Of a stretch of DNA of 64,000 nucleotides, positions 1-13,500 are shown piece by piece (within the stretch, counting starts at the first letter, position 1; every line of letters begins with the position of its first letter). The notes under the pieces were generated by a model. That model had not been told where the DNA came from. It ran no database searches and saw only the letters and a list, made by a program, of their open reading frames with translations. The translations under genes and the position numbers were made by a program. Source of the DNA: Delphinus delphis (Eukaryota > Chordata > Mammalia > Artiodactyla > Delphinidae); contig NC_082694.2 in the NCBI RefSeq assembly GCF_949987515.2, forward strand, positions 46,214,451-46,278,450, written 5' to 3'.

Positions 1-3000
1 TTAGGGTTAGGGGACGGGGACGGGTTAGGGTCCAGGTGAGGATATGACAACGCTTTAGGGGGAGCGTACGTGTGAGGGCGCAGGTTAGTGTTAGCGTACG
101 GGTTAGGATTAGGGGAAGGCTGAGGGTCAGGCTTCGGGGAAGGGTTAGGGTTAGGGTTCGGGCTAGGGTTAGGGTGAGGGGACGGGGACGGTTTAGGGTC
201 CAGGTGAGGGTACAACAACGCTTTAGGGGGAGCGTACGTGTGAGGGCGCGGGTTAGTGTTAGCGTACGGGTTAGGATTAGGGGACAGCTGAGGGTCAGGC
301 TTCGGGGAAATGTTAGGGTTAGGGTTCGGGCTAGGGTTAGGGTAAGGGGACGGGGACGGTTTAGGGTCCAGGTGAGGGTACGACAACGCTTTAGGGGGAG
401 CGTACGTGTGAGGACGCGGGTTAGTGTTAGCGTACGGGTCAGGATTAGGGGACGGGTGAGGTTCAGGCTTCGGGGAAGTGTTAGGGTTCGGGCTAGGGTT
501 AGGGTTAGGGGACGGGAACGGTTTAGGGTTCAGGTGAGGGTACAACAATGCTTTAGTGGGAGCGTACGTGTGAGGGCGCGGGTAAGTGTTAGCGTACGGG
601 TTAGGATTAGGGGACAGCTGAGGGTCAGGCTTCGGGGAAGGGTTAGGGTTGTGGTTCGGGCTAGGGTTAGGGTTAGGGGACGGGGACGGTTTAGGGTCCA
701 GGTGAGGGTACGACAACAGTTTAGGCGGAGCGTACGTGTGAGGGCGCGGGTTAGTGTTCGCGTACGGGTTACGATTAGGGGACGGCTGAGGGTCAGGCTT
801 CGGGGAAGGGTTAGGGTTAGGGTTCGGCCTAGGGTTAGGGTTAGGGGACGGGGACCGTTTAGGGTCCAGGTGAGGGTACGACAACGCTTTAGGGGGAGCC
901 TACGTGTGAGGGCGCGGGTTAGTGTTAGCGTACGGGTTAGGATTAGGGGACGGGTGAGGGTCAGGCTTCCGGAAAGGGTTAGGGTTAGGGTTCGTGCTAG
1001 TGTTAGGGTTAGGGGACGGGGACGGTTTAGGGTCCAGGTGAGGGTACCACAATGCTTTAGGGGGAGCGTACGTGGGAGGGCGCGGGTAAGTGTTAGCGTA
1101 CGGGTTAGGATTAGGGGACGGCTGAGGGTCAGGCTTCGGGGAAGGGTTAGGGTTAGGGTTCGGCCTAGGGTTAGGGTTAGGGGACGGGGACGGTTTAGGG
1201 TCCAGGTGAGGGCACGACAACGCTTTATGGGGCGCGTATGTGTGAGGGCGCGGGTTAGTGTTAGCTTACGGGTTAGGATTATGGGATGGGTGAGGGTCAG
1301 GCTTCGGGGAAGGGTTAGGGTTAGGGTTTGGCCTAGGGTTAGGGTTAGGGGACGGGGACGGTTTAGGGTCCAGAAGAGGGTATGACAACGCTTTAGGGGG
1401 AGCGTACGTGTGAGGGCGCAGGTTAGTGTTAGCATACGGCTTAGGATTAGGGGACAGGTGAGGGTCAGGCTTCGGGGAAGGCTTAGGGTTAGGGTTCGGC
1501 CTGGGTTAGGGGACGGGGACGGTTTAGGGTCCAGGTGAGGGTACGACAACGCTTTAGGGGGAGCGTACGTGTGAGGGCGCGGGTTAGTGTTAGCGTACGG
1601 GTTAGGATTAGGGGACGGCTGAGGGTCAGGCTTCGGGGAAGGGTTAGGGTTAGGGTTCGGGCTAGGGTTAGGGTTAGGGGGCGGGGACGGTTTAGGGTCC
1701 AGGTGAGGGTACGACAACGCTTTAGGGGGAGCCTACGTGTGAGGGCGCGGGTTAGTGTTAGCGTATGGGTTAGGATTAGGGGACGGGTGAGGGTTAGGCT
1801 TCGGGGAAGTGTTAGGGTTAGTGTTCGGGCTAGGGTTAGGGTTAGGGGACGGGGACGGTTTAGGGTCCAGGTGAGGGTACGACAACGCTTTAGGAGGGGC
1901 GTACGTGTGAGGGCGCGGGTTAGTGTTAGCGTACGGGTTAGGATTAGGGGACGGCTGAGGGTCAGGCTTCGGGGAAGTGTTAGGGTTAGGGTTCGGGCTA
2001 GGGTTAGGGTTAGGGGACGGGGACGGTTTAGGGTCCAGGTGAGGGTACGACAACGCTTTAGGGGGAGCGTACGTGTGAGGGCGCGGGTTAGTGTCAGCGT
2101 ACGGGTTAGGATTAGGGGACGGGTGAGGGTCAGGCTTCGGGGAAGGGTTAGGGTTAGGGTTCGGGCTAGGGTTAGGGTTAGGGGACGGGGACGGTTTAGG
2201 GTCCAGGTGAGGGTACGAGAACGCTTTAGGGGGAGCGTACGTGTGAGGGCGCGGGTTAGTGTTAGCGTACGGGTTAGGATTAGGGGACGTGTGAGGGTCA
2301 GGCTTCGGGGAAGGGTTAGGTTTAGGGTTCGGGCTAGGGTTAGGGTTAGGGGACGGAGACGGTTTAGGGTCCAGGTGAGGGTACGACAACGCTTTAGGGG
2401 GAGCGTACGTGTCAGGGCGTGGGTTAGTGTTAGCGTACGGGTTAGGATTAGGGGACGGCTGAGGGTCAGGCTTTCGGGAAGGGTTAGGGTTAGGGTTCGG
2501 GCTAGGGTTAGGGTTAGGGGACGGGGAAGGTTTAGGGTCCAGGTGAGGGTACGACAACGGTTTTGGGGGAGCGTACGTGTCAGGGCGCGTGTTAGTGTTA
2601 GCGTGTGGGTTTGGATTAGGGGACGGCTGAGGGTCAGGCTTTGGGGAAGGGTTAGGGTTAGGGTTCGGGCTAGGGTTAGGGTTAGGGGACGGGGACGGTT
2701 TAGGGTCCAGGTGAGGGTACGACAACGCTTTAGGGGGAGCGTACGTGTGAGGGCGCGGGTAAGTGTTAGCGTACGGGTTAGGATTAGGGTACAGCTGAGG
2801 GTCAGGCTCCGGGGAAGGGTTAGGGTTAGGGTTCGGGCTAGGGTTAGGGTTAGGGGACGGGGACGGTTTAGGGTCCAGGTGAGGGTACGACAACGTTTTA
2901 GGGGGAGCGTACGTGTGAGGGCGCGGGTTAGTGTTAGCGTACGGGTTAGGATTAGGGGACGGGTGAGGGTCAGGCTTCGGGGAAGGGTTAGGGTTAGGGT

Positions 3001-5570
3001 TCGGGCTAGGGTTAGGGTTAGGGGACGGGGACGGTTTATGTCCAGGTGAGGGTACGACAACGCTTTAGGGGGAGCGTACGTGTGAGGGCGCGGGTTAGTG
3101 TTAGCGTACGTGTTAGGATTAGGGGACGGGTGAGGGTCAGGCTTCGGGGAAGGGTTAGGGTTAGGGTTCCGGCTAGGGTTAGGGTTAGGGGACGGGGACG
3201 GTTTAGGGTCCAGGTGAGGGTACAATAACGCTTTAGGGGGAGCATACGTGTGAGGGCGCGGGTTAGTGTTAGCGTACGGGTTAGGATTAGGGGACGGCTG
3301 AGGGTCAGGCTTCGGGGAAGGGTTAGGGTTAGGGTTCGGGCTAGGTTTAGAGTTGGGGACGGGGACAGTTTAGGGTCCAGGTGAGGGTACGACAACGATT
3401 TAGGGGGAGCGTACGTGTGAGGGCGCAGGTTAGTGGTAGAGTACGGGTTAGGATTAGGGGAAGGCTGAGGGTCAGGCTTCGGGGAAGGGTTAGGGTTAGG
3501 TATCGGGCTAGGGTTAGGATTAGGGGACGGGGACGATTTAGGGTCCAGGTGAGGGTACGACAACGCTTTAGGGGGAGTGTACGTGTGAGGGCGTGGGTTA
3601 GTGTTAGCGTACGGATTAGGATTAGGGGACAGGTGAGGGTCAGCCTTCGGGGAAGGGTTAGGGTTAGGGTTCGGGCTAGGGTTAGGGTTAGGGGACTGGG
3701 ACGGTTTAGGGTCCAGGTGAGGGTACGACAACGCTTTAGGGGGAGCGTACGTGTGAGGGCGCGGGTTAGTGTTAGCGTACGGGTTAGGATTAGGGGACGG
3801 GTGAGGGTCAGGCTTCGGGGAAGGGTTAGGGTTAGGGTTCGGGCTAGGGTTAGGGTTAGGGGACGGGGACGGTTTAGGGTCCAGGTGAGGGTACGACAAC
3901 GCTTTAGGGGGAGCGTACGTGTGAGGACGCGGGTTACTGTTAGCGTACGGGTTAGGATTAGGGGACAGCTGAGGGTCAGGTTGGGGAAGGGTTAGGGTTA
4001 GGGTTCGGGTTAGGGTTAGGGTTAGGGGACGGGGACGGTTTAGGGTCCAGGTGAGGGTACGACAACGCTTTATGGGGCGTGTACATGTGAGGGCGCGGGT
4101 TATTGTTAGCGTACGGGTTAGGATTAGGGGACGGGTGAGGGTCAGGCTTCGGGGAAGGGTTAGGTTTAGGGTTCGGGCTAGGGTTAGGTTTAGGGGTCGG
4201 GGACGGTTTAGGGTCCATGTGAGGGTACGACAACGCTTTAGGGGGAGCGTACGTGTGAGGGCGCGGGTTAGTGTTAGCGTACGGGTTAGGATTAGGGGAC
4301 GGGTGAGGGTCAGGCTTCGGGGAAGGGTTAGGGTTAGGGTTCGGGCTAGGGTTAGGGTTAGGGGACGGGGACGGTTTAGGGTCCAGGTGAGGGTACGACA
4401 ACGCTTTAGGGGGAGCGTACGTGTGAGGACGCGGGTTAGTGTTAGCGTACGGGTTAGGATTAGGGGACAGCTGAGGGTCAGGTTGGGGAAGGGTTAGGGT
4501 TAGGGTTCGGGTCAGGGTTAGGGTTAGGGGACGGGGACGGTTTAGGGTCCAGGTGAGGGTACGACAACGCTTTATGGGGCGTGTACGTGTGAGGGCGCGG
4601 GTTAGTGTTAGCGTACGGGTTAGGATTATGGGATGGGTGAGGGTCAGGCTTCGGGGAAGGTTTAAGGTTAGGGTTCGGGCTAGGGTTAGGGTTAGGGGAC
4701 GGGGACGATTTAGGGTCCAGGTGAGGGTATGACAACGCTTTAGGAGGCACGTACGTTTGAGGGCGCAGGTTAGTGTTAGCGTACGGGTTAGGATTAGGGG
4801 ACGGCTGAGGGTCAGGCTTCGGGGAAGGGTTAGGGTTAGGGTTCGGGCTAGGGTTAGGGTTAGGGGACGGGGACGGTTTAGGGTCCAGGCGAGGGTACGA
4901 CAACACTTTAGGGGGAGCGTACGTGTGAGAGTGTGGGTTAGTGTTAGCGTACGGGTAAGGATTAGGGGACGACTGAGGGTCAGGCTTCGGGGAAGAGATA
5001 GGGTTAGGGTTAGGGTTCGGGCTAGGGTTAGGGTTAGGGGACGGGGACGGTTTAGGGTCCAGGTGAGGGTACGACAACGCTTTAGGGGGAGCGTACGTGT
5101 GAGGGCGCGGGTTAGTGTTAGCGTACGGGTTAGGATTAGGGGACGGCTGAGGGTCAGGCTTCGGGGAAGGGTTAGGATTAGGGTTCGGGCTAGGGTTAGA
5201 GTTAGGGGATGGGGACGGTTTAGGGTCCAGGTGAGGGTACGACAACGCTTTAGGGGGAGCGTACGTGTGAGGGCGTGGGTTAGTGTTAGCGTACGGTTTA
5301 GGATTAGGGGACGGCTGAGGGTCAGGCTTCGGGGAAGGGTTAGTGTTAGGGTTCGGGCTAGGATTAGGGTTAGGGGACGGGGACGGTTTAGGGTCCAGGT
5401 GAGGGTACGACAACGCTTTATAGGGAGCGTACGTGTGAGGGCGCGGGTTAGTGTTAGCGTACGGGTTAGGATTAGGGGACGGGTGAGGGTCAGGCTTCGG
5501 GGAAGGGTTAGGGTTAGGGTTCCGGCTAGCGTTAGGGTTAGGGGACGGGGGCGGTTTAGGGTCCAGGTGA
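1..5570 (+). repeat. Left zone of relatively diverged monomers
   Basis: Monomers here carry more private substitutions than those further right. Examples are tacaac for tacgac at about 205 and 535, a gtggttcgg form near 650, an altered hexamer 23 at about 968, and the tatggggcgcg form at about 1208. Apart from one local 502-bp duplication I see no long block copied elsewhere. A variant near 1455-1510 (gacagg, then aaggcttagg and ggcctggg) resembles the junction variant that later marks the left side of every X block. Satellite arrays are commonly more diverged near their edges, so this may be the side closer to the array margin. That is inference. Confidence 0.6.
3900..4640 (+). repeat. Local tandem duplication of three monomers (502 bp)
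   Basis: A marked variant, gtcaggttgggg, lacking two bases of the usual gtcaggcttcgggg, occurs at about 3976 and again 502 bp later at about 4478. Each copy is followed by a monomer with the tatggggcgtg form, at about 4070 and 4572. 502 is three monomers minus the 2-bp loss. This shows that duplication also works at the scale of a few monomers. Confidence 0.8.
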
Positions 5571-5574
5571 GGGT

Positions 5575-6400
5575 ACGACAACGCTTTAGGGGGAGCGTAC
5601 GTGTGAGGGCGTGGCTTAGCGTTAGCGTACGGGTTAGGATTAGGGGACGGCTGAGGGTCAGGCTTCGGGGAAGGGTTAGGGTTAGGGTTCGGGCTAGGGT
5701 TAGGGTTAGGGGACGGGGACGGTTTAGGGTCCAGGTGAGGGTACGACGCTTTAGGGGGAGCGTACGTGTGAGGGCGCGGGTTAGTGTTAGCGTACGGGTT
5801 AGGATTAGGGGACGGGTGAGGGTCAGGTTTCGGGGAAGGGTTAGGGTTAGGGTTCGGGCTAGGGTTAGGGTTGAGGACGGGGACGGTTTAGGGTCCAGGT
5901 GAGGGTACGACAACGCTTTAGGGGGAGCGTACGTGTGAGGGCGCGGGTTAGTGTTAGCGTACGGGTTAGGATTAGGGGACGGCTGAGGGTCAGGCTTCGG
6001 GGAAGGGTTAGGGAGAGGGTTCGGGCTAGGGTTAGGGTTAGGGGACGGGGACGGTTTAGGGTCCAGGTGAGGGTACGACAACGCGTTAGGGGGAGCGTAC
6101 GTGTGAGGGCGCGGGTTAGTGTTAGCGTACGGGTTAGGATTAGGGGACGGGTGAGGGTCAGGCTTCGGGGAAGGGTTAGGGTTAGGGTTAGAGGACGGGG
6201 ACGGTTTAGGGTCCAGGTGAGGGTACGATAACGCTTTAGGGGGAGCGTACGTGTGAGGGCGCAGGTTAGTGTTAGCGTACGGGTTAGGATTAGGGGACGG
6301 CTGAGGGTCAGGGTTCGGGGAAGGGTTAGTGTTAGGGTTCGGGCTAGGGTTAGGGTTGGGGACGGAGACAGTTTAGGGTCCAGGTGAGGGTACGACAACG
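5575..6400 (+). repeat. Block Z, copy 1 (five monomers, 817 bp)
   Basis: Five monomers with a distinctive set of deletions: 3 bp lost at about 5747 (gtacgacgct), 1 bp at about 5873, a gagagg change at about 6013, an acgcgttagg form at about 6082, 18 bp lost at about 6187, and 1 bp lost at about 6357. The same series recurs 6006 bp to the right. Five monomers minus 23 bp equals 817 bp, the exact length of the extra segment described for copy 2. Confidence 0.85.
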
Positions 6401-7239
6401 ATTTAGGGGGAGCGTACGTGTGATGGCGCAGGTTAGTGTTAGCGTATGGGTTAGGATGAGAGGCCGGGTGAGGGTCAGGCTTCGGGGAAGGGTTAGGGTT
6501 AGGGTTCGGGCTAGGGTTAGGGTTAGGGGACGGGGACGGTTTAGGGTCCAGGTGAGGGTACGACAACGCTTTAGGGGGAGCGTACGTGTGAGGGCACGGG
6601 TTAGTGTTAGCGTACGGGTTAGGATTAGGGGACGGGTGAGGGTCAGGCTTCGGGGAAGGGTTAGGGTTAGGGTTCGGGCTAGGGTTAGGGTTAGGGGACG
6701 GGGACGGTTTAGGGTCCAGGTGAGCGTACGACAACGGTTTAGGGGGAGCGTACGTGTGAGGGCGCGGGTTAGTGTTAGCGTACGGGTTAGGATTAGGGGA
6801 AGGCTGAGGGTCAGGCTTCGGGGAAGGGTTACGGTTAGTGTTCGGGCTTGGGTTAGGGGATGGGGACGGTTTAGGGTCCAGGTGAGGGTACGACAACGCT
6901 TTAGGGGGAGCGTACGTGTGAGGGCGGAGGTTAGTGTTAGCGTACGGGTTAGGATTAGGGGACGGTTGAGGGTCAGGTTTCGGGGAAGGGTTAGGGTTAG
7001 GGTTCGGGCTAGGGTTAGGGTTAGGGGACGGGGACGGTTTAGGGTCCAGGTGAGGGTACGACAACGCTTTAGGGGGAGCGTACGTGCGAGGGCGCGGGTT
7101 AGTGTTAGTGTGCGGGTTAGGATTAGGGGCCGGGTGAGGGTCAGGCTTCGGGGAAGGGTTAGGGTTAGGGTTCGGGCTAGGGTTAGGGTTAGGGGACGGG
7201 GACGGTTTAGGGTCCAGGTGAGGGTACGACAACGCTTTA

Positions 7240-8880
7240 GGGGGAGCGTACGTGTGAGGGCGCGGGTTAGTGTTAGCGTACGGGTTAGGATTAGGGGACG
7301 GCTGAGGGTCAGGATTCGGGGAAGGGTTAAGGTTAGGGTTCGGGCTAGGGTTAGGGTTAGGGGACGGGGACGGTTTAGGGTCCAGGTGAGGGTACGACAA
7401 CGCTTTAGGGGGAGCGTACGTGTGAGGGCGCGGGTTAGTGTTAGCTTACGGGTTAGGATTAGGGGACGGCTGAGGGTCAGGCTTCGGGGAAGGGTTAGGG
7501 TTAGGATTCGGGCTAGGGTTAGGGTTAGGGGACGGGGACGGTTTAGGGTCCAGGTGAGGGTACGACAACGCTTTAGGGGGAGCGTACGTGTGAGGGCGCG
7601 GGTTAGTGTTAGCGTACGGGTTAGGATTAGGGGACGGGTTAGGGTCAGGCTTCGGGGAAGGGTTAGGGTTAGGGTTTGGGCTAGGGTTAGGGTTAGGGGA
7701 CGGGGACGGTTTAGGGTCCAGGTGAGGGTACGACAACGCTTTAGGGGGAGCGTACGTGTGAGGGCGCGGGTTAGTGTTAGCGTACGGGTTAGGATTAGGG
7801 GACGGGTGGGGGTCAGGCTTCGGGGAAGGGTTAGGGTTAGGGTTCGGGCTAGGGTTAGGGTTAGGGGACGGGGACGGTTTAGGGTCCAGGTGAGGGTACG
7901 ACAACGCTTTAGGGGGAGCGTACGTGTGAGGGCGCGGGTTAGTGTTAGCGTACGGGTTAGGATTAGGGGACGGCTGAGGGTCAGGCTTCGGGGAAGGGTT
8001 AGGGTTAGGGTTCGGGCTAGGGTTAGGGTTGGGGACGGGGACAGTTTAGGGTCCAGGTGAGGGTACGACAACGATTTAGGGGGAGCGTACGTGTGAGGGC
8101 GCGGGTTAGTGTTAGCGTACGGGTTAGGATTAGGGGAAGGCTGAGGGTCAGGCTTCGGGGAAGGGTTAGGGTTAGGGTTCGGGCTAGGGTTAGGGTTAGG
8201 GGACGGGGACGGTTTAGGGTCCAGGTGAGGATACGACAACGCCTTAGGGGGAGCGTACGTGTGAGGGCGTGGGTTAGTGTTAGCGTACGGGTTAGGATTA
8301 TGGGACGGGTGAGTGTCAGGCTTCGGGGAAGGGTTAGGGTTAGGGTTCGGGCTAGGGTTAGGGTTGGGGACGGGGACAGTTTAGGGTCCAGGTGAGGGTA
8401 CGACAACGATTTAGGGGGAGCGTACGTGTGAGGGCGCGGGTTAGTGTTAGCGTACGGGTTAGGAATAGGGGAAGGCTGAGGGTCAGGCTTCGGGGAAGGG
8501 TTAGGGTTAGGGTTCGGGCTAGGGTTAGGGGACGGGGACGGTTTAGGGTCCAGGTGAGGGTACGACAACGCTTTAGGGGGAGCGTACGTGTGAGGGCGCG
8601 GGTTAGTGTTAGCGTACGTGTTAGGATTAGGGGACGGCTGAGGGTCAGGCTTCGGGGAAGGGTTAGGGTTAGGGTTCGGGCTAGGGTTAGGGTTAGGGGA
8701 CGGGGACGGTTTAGGGTCCAGGTGAGGGTACGACAACGCTTTAGGGGGAGCGTACGTGTGAGGGCACGGGTTAGTGTTAGCGTACGGGTTAGGATTGGGG
8801 CCGGGTGAGGTTCAGGCTTCGGGGAAAGGTTAGGGTTATGGTTCGGGCTAGGGTTAGGGTTAGGGGACGGGGACGGTTTA
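7240..8880 (+). repeat. Block W, copy 1
   Basis: Shared rare variants tie this block to copy 2. The form aggattcggg at 7311 and ggattcggg at 7504 recur 2007 bp later. The ttggggac deletion at about 8030, the ggaatagggg form at about 8462 and the gattggggcc form at about 8795 recur 1671 bp later. The change of offset, 336 bp, is exactly two monomers, which copy 1 has (about 7.6-7.9 kb, with the gggttagggtc and gggtggggg forms) and copy 2 lacks. Confidence 0.8.
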
Positions 8881-9249
8881 GGGTCCAGGTGAGGGTACGA
8901 AAACGCTTTAGGGGGAGCGTACGTGTGAGGGCGTGGGTTAGTGTTAGCGTACGGGTTAGGATTAGGGGACGGCTGAGGGTCAGGCTTCGGGGAATGGTTA
9001 GGGTTAGGGTTCAGGCTAGTGTTAGGGTTAGGGGACGGGGACAGTTTAGGGTCCAGGTGAGGGTACGACAACGCTTTAGGGGGAGCGTACGTGTGAGGGC
9101 GCGGGTTAGTGTTAGTGTGCGGGTTAGGATTAGGGGACGGCTGACGGTCAGGCTTCAGGGAAGTGTTAGGGTTAGGGTTCGGGCTAGGGTTAGGGTTAGG
9201 GGACGGGGACGGTTTAGGGTCCAGGTGAGGGTACGACAACGCTTTAGGG

Positions 9250-10550
9250 GGAGCGTACGTGTGAGGGCGCGGGTTAGTGTTAGCGTACGGGTTAGGATTA
9301 GGGGACGGCTGAGGGTCAGGATTCGGGGAAGGGTTAAGGTTAGGGTTCGGGCTAGGGTTAGGGTTAGGGGACGGGGACGGTTTAGGGTCCAGGTGAGGGT
9401 ACGACAACGCTTTAGGGGGAGCGTACGTGTGAGGGCGCGGGTTAGTGTTAGCGTACGGGTTAGGATTAGGGGACGGCTGAGGGTCAGGCTTCGGGGAAGG
9501 GTTAGGGTTAGGATTCGGGCTAGGGTTAGGGTTAGGGGACGGGGACGGTTTAGGGTCCAGGTGAGGGTACGACAACGCTTTAGGGGGAGCGTACGTGTGA
9601 GGGCGCGGGTTAGTGTTAGCGTACGGGTTAGGATTAGGGGACGGCTGAGGGTCAGGCTTCGGGGAAGGGTTAGGGTTAGGGTTCGGGCTAGGGTTAGGGT
9701 TGGGGTCGGGGACAGTTTAGGGTCCAGGTGAGGGTACGACAACGATTTAGGGGGACCGTACGTGTGAGGGCGCGGGTTAGTGTTAGCGTACGGGTTAGGA
9801 TTAGGGGAAGGCTGAGGGTCAGGCTTCGGGGAAGGGTTAGGGTTAGGGTTCGGGCTAGGTGTAGGGTTAGGGGACGGGGACGGTTTAGGGTCCAGGTGAG
9901 GATACGACAACGCTTTAGGGGGAGCGTACGTGTGAGGGCGTGGGTTAGTGTTAGCGTACGGATTAGGATTATGGGACGGGTGAGGGTCAGGCTTCGGGGA
10001 AGGGTTAGGGTTAGGGTTCGGGCTAGGGTTAGGGTTGGGGACGGGGACAGTTTAGGGTCCAGGTGAGGGTACGACAACGATTTAGGGGGAGCATACGTGT
10101 GAGGGCGCGGGTTAGTGTTAGCGTACGGGTTAGGAATAGGGGAAGGCTGAGGGTCAGGCTTCGGGGAAGGGTTAGGGTTAGGGTTCGGGCTAGGGTTAGG
10201 GGACGGGGACGGTTTAGGGTCCAGGTGAGGGTACGACAACGCTTTAGGGGGAGCGTACATGTGAGGGCGCGGGTTAGTGTTAGCGTACGGGTTAGGGTTA
10301 GGGGACGGCTGAGGGTCAGGCTTCGGGGAAGGGTTAGGGTTAGGGTTCGGGCTAGGGTTAGGGTTAGGGGACGGGGACGGTTTAGGGTCCAGGTGAGGGT
10401 ACGACAACGCTTTAGGGGGAGCGTACGTGTGAGGGCGCGGGTTAGTGTTAGCGTACGGGTTAGGATTGGGGCCGGGTGAGGTTCAGGCTTCGGGGAAGGG
10501 TTAGGGTTATGGTTCGGGCTAGGGTTAGGGTTAGGGGACGGGGACGGTTT
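9250..10550 (+). repeat. Block W, copy 2 (two monomers shorter)
   Basis: This is the copy of 7240-8880, with offset 2007 bp in its left part and 1671 bp in its right part. Two monomers have been removed between the landmarks at 9511 and 9701. The right part also starts block V and is present a third time near 15.4-15.9 kb, so this junction has been copied more than once. Confidence 0.8.
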
Positions 10551-13500
10551 AGGGTCCAGGTGAGGGTACGACAACGCTTTAGGGGGAGCGTACGTGTGAG
10601 GGCGCGGGTTAGTGTTAGCGTACGGGTTAGGATTAGGGGACGGCTGAGGGTCAGGCTTCGGGGAAGGGTTAGGGTTAGGGTTCGGGCTAGGGTTAGAGTT
10701 AGGGGACGGGGACGGTTTAGGGTCCAGGTGAGGGTACGACAACGCTTTAGGGGTAGCAAACGTGTGAGGGCGCGGGTTAGTGTTAGCGTACGGTTTAGGA
10801 TTAGGGGACGGCTGAGGGTCAGGCTTCGGGAAAGTGTTAGTGTTAGGGTTCGGGCTAGGGTTAGCGTTAGGGTTAGGGGACGTGGACGGTTTAGGGTCCA
10901 GGTGAGGGTACGACAACGCTTTAGGGGGAGCGTACGTGTGAGGGCGCGGGTTAGTGTTAGCGTACGGGTTAGGATTAGGGGACGGGTGGGGGTCAGGCTT
11001 CGGGGAAGGGTTAGGGTTAGGGTTCGGGCTAGAGTTAGGGTTAGGGGACGGGGACGGTTTAGGGTCCAAGTGAGGGTACGACAACGCTTTAGGGGGAGCG
11101 TACGTGTGAGGGCGCGGGTTAGTGTTAGCGTACGGGTTAGGATTAGGGGACGGGTGAGGGTCAGGCTTCGGGGAAGGGTTAGGGTTAGGGTTCGGGCTAG
11201 GGTTAGGGTTAGGGGACGGGGACGGTTTAGGGTCCAGGTGAGGGTACGACAACGCTGTAGGGGGAGCGTACGTGTGAGGGCGCGGGTTAGTGTTAGCGTA
11301 CGGGTTAGGATTAGGGGACGGCTGAGGGTCAGGCTTCGGGGAAGGGTTAGGGTTAGGGTTCGGGCTAGGGTTAGGGTTGGGGACGGGGACGGTTTAGGGT
11401 CCAGGTGAGGGTACGACAACGCTTTACGGGGAGCGTACGTGTGAGGGCGTGGGTTAGTGTTAGCGTACGGGTTAGGATTAGGGGACGGCTGAGGGTCAGG
11501 CTTCGGGGAAGGGTTAAGGTTAGGGTTCGGGCTAGGGTTAGGGTTAGGGGACGGGGACGGTTTAGGGTCCAGGTGAGGGTACGACAACGCTTTAGGGGGA
11601 GCGTACGTGTGAGGGCGTGGGTTAGTGTTAGCGTACGGGTTAGGATTAGGGGACGGCTGAGGGTCAGGCTTCGGGGAAGGGTTAGGGTTAGGGTTCGGGC
11701 TAGGGTTAGGGTTAGGGGACGGGGACGGTTTAGGGTCCAGGTGAGGGTACGACGCTTTAGGGGGAGCGTACGTGTGAGGGCGCGGGTTAGTGTTAGCGTA
11801 CGGGTTAGGATTAGGGGACGGGTGAGGGTCAGGTTTCGGGGAAGGATTAGGGTTAGGGTTCGGGCTAGGGTTAGGGTTGGGGACGGGGACGGTTTAGGGT
11901 CCAGGTGAGGGTACGACAACGCTTTAGGGGGAGCGTACGTGTGAGGGCGCGGGTTAGTGTTAGCGTACGGGTTAGGATTAGGGGACGGCTGAGAGTCAGG
12001 CTTCGGGGAAGGGTTAGGGAGAGGGTTCGGGCTAGGGTTAGGGTTAGGGGACGGGGACGGTTTAGGGTCCAGGTGAGGGTATGACAACGCGTTAGGGGGA
12101 GCGTATGTGTGAGGGCGCGGGTTAGTGTTAGCGTACGGGTTAGGATTAGGGGACGGGTGAGGGTCAGGCTTCGGGGAAGGGTTAGGGTTAGGGTTAGAGG
12201 ACGGGGACGGTTTAGGGTCCAGGTGAGGGTACGATAACGCTTTAGGGGGAGCGTACGTGTGAGGGCGCAGGTTAGTGTTAGCGTACGGGTTAGGATTAGG
12301 GGACGGCTGAGGGTCAGGCTTCGGGGAAGTGTTAGTGTTAGGGTTCGGGCTATGGTTAGGGTTGGGGACGGGGACAATTTAGGGTCCAGGTGAGGGTACG
12401 ACAACGCTTTAGAGGGAGCATACGTGTGAGGGCGCGGGTTAGTGTTAGCGTACGGGTTAGGATTAGGGGACGGGTGAGGGTCAGGCTTCGGGGAAGGGTT
12501 AGGGTTAGGGTTCGGGCTAGGGTTAGGGTTAGGGGACGGGGACGGTTTAAGGTCCAGGTGAGGGTACGACAACGCTTTAGGGGGAGCGTACGTGTGAGGG
12601 CGCGGGTTAGTGTTAGCGTACGGTTTAGGATTAGGGGACGGCTGAGGGTCAGGCTTCGGGGAAGGGTTAGGGTTAGGGTTCGGGCTAGGGTTAGGGTTAG
12701 GGGACGGGGACGGTTTAGGGTCCAGGTGAGGGTACGACAACGCTTTAGGGGGAGCGTACGTGTGAGGGCGCGGGTTAGTGTTAGCGTACGGGTTAGGATT
12801 AGGGGACGGGTGGGAGTCAGGCTTCGGGGAAGGGTTAGGGTTAGGGTTCGGGCTAGGGTTAGGGTTAGGGGACGGGGACGGTTTAGGGTCCAGGTGAGGG
12901 TACGACAACGCTTTAGGGGGAGCTTACGTGTATGGGCGCGGGTTAGTGTTACCATACGGGTTAGGATTAGGGGACGGCTGAGGGTCAGTCTTCGGGGAAG
13001 GGTTAGGGTTAGGGTTCGGGCTAGGGTTAGGGTTAGGGGACGGGGACGGTTTAGGGTCCAGGTGAGGGTACGACAACGCTTTAGGGGGAGCGTACTGTGA
13101 GGGCGCGGGTTAGTGTTAGCGTACGGGTTAGGATTAGGGGACGGGTGAGGGTCAGGCTTCGGGGAAGGGTTAGGTTTAGGGTTCGGACTAGGGTTAGGGT
13201 TAGGGGACGGGGACGGTTTAGGGTCCAGGTGAGGGTACGACAACGCTTTAGGGGGAGCGTACGTGTGAGGGCGTGGGTTAGTGTTAGCGTACGGGTTAGG
13301 ATTAGGGGACGGATGAGGGTCAGGCTTCGGGGAAGGGTTAGGGTTAGGGTTCGGGCTAGGGTTAGGGTTAGGGGACGGGGACGGTTTAGGGTCCAGGTGA
13401 GGGTACGACAACGCTTTAGGGGGAGCGTACGTGTGAGGGCGCGGGTTAGTGTTAGCGTACGGGTTAGGATTAGGGGACGGGTGAGGGTCAGGCTTCGGGG

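Noticed and set aside
7111..9118. Shared tgcggg form at 7111 and 9118 as the left edge of block W
   Set aside because: The spacing fits 2007 bp, but the sequence just after it differs (gggccggg against gggacggc, and cttcggggaa against cttcagggaa). The match is convincing only from about 7.24 and 9.25 kb.
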